7,064 bases of DNA, taken from NCBI RefSeq assembly GCF_030826625.1, contig NZ_JAPJNQ010000096.1:1-7064 (forward strand), in the 5' to 3' direction. Each line of letters opens with the position of its first letter. Positions within the stretch are counted from its first letter, which is position 1. Under the pieces are notes generated by a model. The model worked only from the letters and a program-made list of their open reading frames with translations, did not search any database and was not told the origin of the DNA. Shown here in pieces: positions 5,264 to 7,064 of the stretch. The translations under genes and the position numbers were made by a program. The stretch comes from Corynebacterium sp. (GTDB lineage Bacteria > Actinomycetota > Actinomycetes > Mycobacteriales > Mycobacteriaceae).

Positions 5264-7064
5264 GTGAACCTCAACGACGTAGTGCCCGATCTGTCAGAAG
5301 TACCTTCTTCATTACTAGAAGAATCGATCTGGGAGTCTTTTCTGAGATGGACTCGTGAGAAAAATATCTCGCTCTACCCTGCTCAGGAAGAAGCGAGTCT
5401 CGCGGCGCTCGCTGGCGATAACGTGATCTTGTCTACGCCGACCGGCTCCGGCAAAACCATGGTCGCCACTGCGGCGCATTTTTTCTGCCTTGCAGAAGGC
5501 AAGCGGTCATTCTATACCGCGCCGATCAAAGCACTCGTCAGCGAAAAATTCTTTGCGCTTTGCGGAGTCTTCGGGCCTGAAAACGTGGGCATGATGACGG
5601 GCGATGCCACTGTCAACGGCAATGCTCCGATCATCGCTGCAACTGCGGAAATCGTCGCGAATATCGCTCTACGCGACGGAAAAAATGCCCGCATCGATCA
5701 GGTTGTGATGGACGAGTTCCATTTCTATTCGGAACCTGATCGTGGCTGGGCATGGCAGGTTCCGCTGCTAGAATTACCGCAAGCACAATTCATCTTGATG
5801 TCAGCTACTCTCGGCGACGTCACCTGGTTGCGCGAAGACTTGAGCAACCGTACCGGCCGTACAACGACTCTTGTCTCGGGCGCAACCCGCCCGGTTCCGT
5901 TGTCGTTTAGCTATGAATTCATTGCCGTCGAGGAAATGATCGAAAAGCTCGTCGAAGACAATAAAGCACCGATCTATGTCGTACACTTCTCGCAGCGCAA
6001 AGCCACTGAGCAAGCGCAATCGCTAACCGGAACTTCGTTCCTCAACGCCGAAGAGAAGCAACGCATGACCGACGAGATCGGTAATTTTCGCTTCAGCACC
6101 ACTTTCGGCAAACAATTATCCAAAATGATACGCCGCGGTATCGGCTTGCATCACGCGGGAATGCTGCCAAAATACCGCCGTTTGATCGAAAAATTGGCTC
6201 AAACCGGCTTGCTGAAAGTGATCTGTGGTACTGACACTCTCGGCGTCGGCATTAACATTCCCATCCGCACCGTACTGATGACGGGACTGGCAAAATTCGA
6301 CGGTCGACGTGAGCGCATCGTGAAGTCGCGTGAATTCCACCAGATTGCAGGGCGAGCTGGCAGGGCCGGCTACGACACAGAAGGCACCGTCGTCGTGCTT
6401 GCGCCGGAGTTTGAAATCGAAAACGCAAAAATGCGTCGCAAAGCTGGCGACGACCCAAAACGACTGAAGAAATTGAAGAAAAAGGCCCCGCGCGACGGCG
6501 AGGTCTCGTGGTCTGAAAAAACCTATCAGCGGCTCATCGACGCGGAGCCTGAAGCTTTGACCAGTCAATTCCAGATGAGCAACTCCATGCTGTTGAATCT
6601 CATCGCGCGCCCTGGCGATGTCTATGAGCATGTCAAGCATTTGATCCGCACTAATCATGACACGCGCACCCAGCAGAACCAAGCAATTTTGGCTGCAACG
6701 TCACTGTTTCGTGGCCTGCGCAATGCGGGTATCATCGACAAACCGGATTCACCTGCTGGCTCCGATGAATACGGTCGGCGTTACCACCTCACAGAGGAGC
6801 TCCAGCGGGATTTCGCATTGAACCAGCCCTTGGCACCGTTCGCGCTGGCTGCGGTAGGACTATGGGATCCAGACTCCCCGACTTACACCTTGGATGTCAT
6901 TTCAACGTTCGAGGCTATTTTGGATGACCCTCGCCAGCTGCTGCAAGCTCAGCAATCGGCAGCGCGAGGCGAGGAAATCAATGATCTGAAAGCTGAAGGC
7001 GTCGATTACACCGAGCGCATTAAAATCGTCGAAGAAATCACTTGGCCAATGCCACGCCGGGACG
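5264..7064 (+). CDS. DEAD/DEAH-box (Ski2-like) helicase with DUF3516 region, 3' end cut by window
   Basis: Six hundred codons are open to the right edge, so the gene is partial only because the window ends. The ATP-dependent helicase motifs are in order: Q-like LYPAQEEA (37-44); motif I STPTGSGKT (57-65); motif II DEFH (150-153); motif III SAT (180-182); motif IV near IYVVHFSQRKA; HHAGMLPKYRR; motif V GTDTLGVGINIP (from 322); and motif VI HQIAGRAGRAG (359-369). The form of motifs V and VI and the HHAGMLP stretch is Ski2/Mtr4/HelY-like, which suggests an RNA substrate. After the core, the DDPKRLKKLKKKAP segment, the ALNQPLAPFAL-like region and the final EEITWPMPRRD match what I recall of actinobacterial DUF3516 helicases, usually about 800-850 aa. 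The start is uncertain between GTGs at 5255, 5258 and 5264. I chose 5264 because GGTGG precedes it and the N-terminal length fits. No good ribosome binding site is seen, so translation may be coupled to the PAC2 gene. Confidence 0.9.
   Translation, partial: MNLNDVVPDLSEVPSSLLEESIWESFLRWTREKNISLYPAQEEASLAALAGDNVILSTPTGSGKTMVATAAHFFCLAEGKRSFYTAPIKALVSEKFFALCGVFGPENVGMMTGDATVNGNAPIIAATAEIVANIALRDGKNARIDQVVMDEFHFYSEPDRGWAWQVPLLELPQAQFILMSATLGDVTWLREDLSNRTGRTTTLVSGATRPVPLSFSYEFIAVEEMIEKLVEDNKAPIYVVHFSQRKATEQAQSLTGTSFLNAEEKQRMTDEIGNFRFSTTFGKQLSKMIRRGIGLHHAGMLPKYRRLIEKLAQTGLLKVICGTDTLGVGINIPIRTVLMTGLAKFDGRRERIVKSREFHQIAGRAGRAGYDTEGTVVVLAPEFEIENAKMRRKAGDDPKRLKKLKKKAPRDGEVSWSEKTYQRLIDAEPEALTSQFQMSNSMLLNLIARPGDVYEHVKHLIRTNHDTRTQQNQAILAATSLFRGLRNAGIIDKPDSPAGSDEYGRRYHLTEELQRDFALNQPLAPFALAAVGLWDPDSPTYTLDVISTFEAILDDPRQLLQAQQSAARGEEINDLKAEGVDYTERIKIVEEITWPMPRRD

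Noticed and set aside
6116..6682. 188-aa open frame on the minus strand
   Set aside because: It lies wholly opposite the helicase core motifs V and VI, has no ribosome binding site and resembles no family; it is a shadow of the real gene.

Overview
The window looks like a chromosomal segment of a Corynebacterium (Actinobacteria) with base composition a little above 50% GC by eye. The main evidence is the gene order sigB - dtxR - galE, known from corynebacteria, and a DtxR that closely follows the C. diphtheriae protein as I remember it (226 aa, same N-terminus, metal ligands conserved). The DtxR diverges in its C-terminal half, so this is a different species. I cannot name it.

Layout, left to right. 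Positions 1-94 hold the sigB control region, with a good match to an ECF (SigH/SigE-type) stress promoter. sigB (95-1084, +) encodes a group 2 principal-like sigma factor and is followed by a strong intrinsic terminator (1116-1150). dtxR (1202-1882, +) follows, with a candidate -10 just past the terminator, and then galE (1931-2923, +), probably co-transcribed with dtxR. A DUF4192 gene (4067 down to 2889, -) converges on galE and overlaps its last 35 bases. A 207-base intergenic region (4068-4274) separates the DUF4192 gene from a divergent pair: a PAC2-family gene (4275-5234, +) and a DExH helicase of the DUF3516 type (from about 5264, +). The helicase runs off the right edge with no stop in 600 codons.

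Functionally, the left part is a regulatory block (stress sigma factor, iron-dependent repressor) coupled to sugar-nucleotide metabolism: GalE supplies UDP-galactose for the arabinogalactan wall. The right part is a probable PAC2-helicase operon of poorly defined role, perhaps protein complex assembly and RNA metabolism. Most of the content is conserved core genome. I see no mobile element, CRISPR array, tRNA or rRNA.

Three things are less ordinary. A six-copy 15-bp tandem repeat starts exactly at the DUF4192 start codon and encodes a basic-to-acidic pentapeptide tail. A 26-bp near-perfect palindrome, whose arms are a perfect and a near-perfect DnaA-box sequence, lies between the divergent genes. 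galE and the DUF4192 gene overlap tail to tail with no terminator between them.
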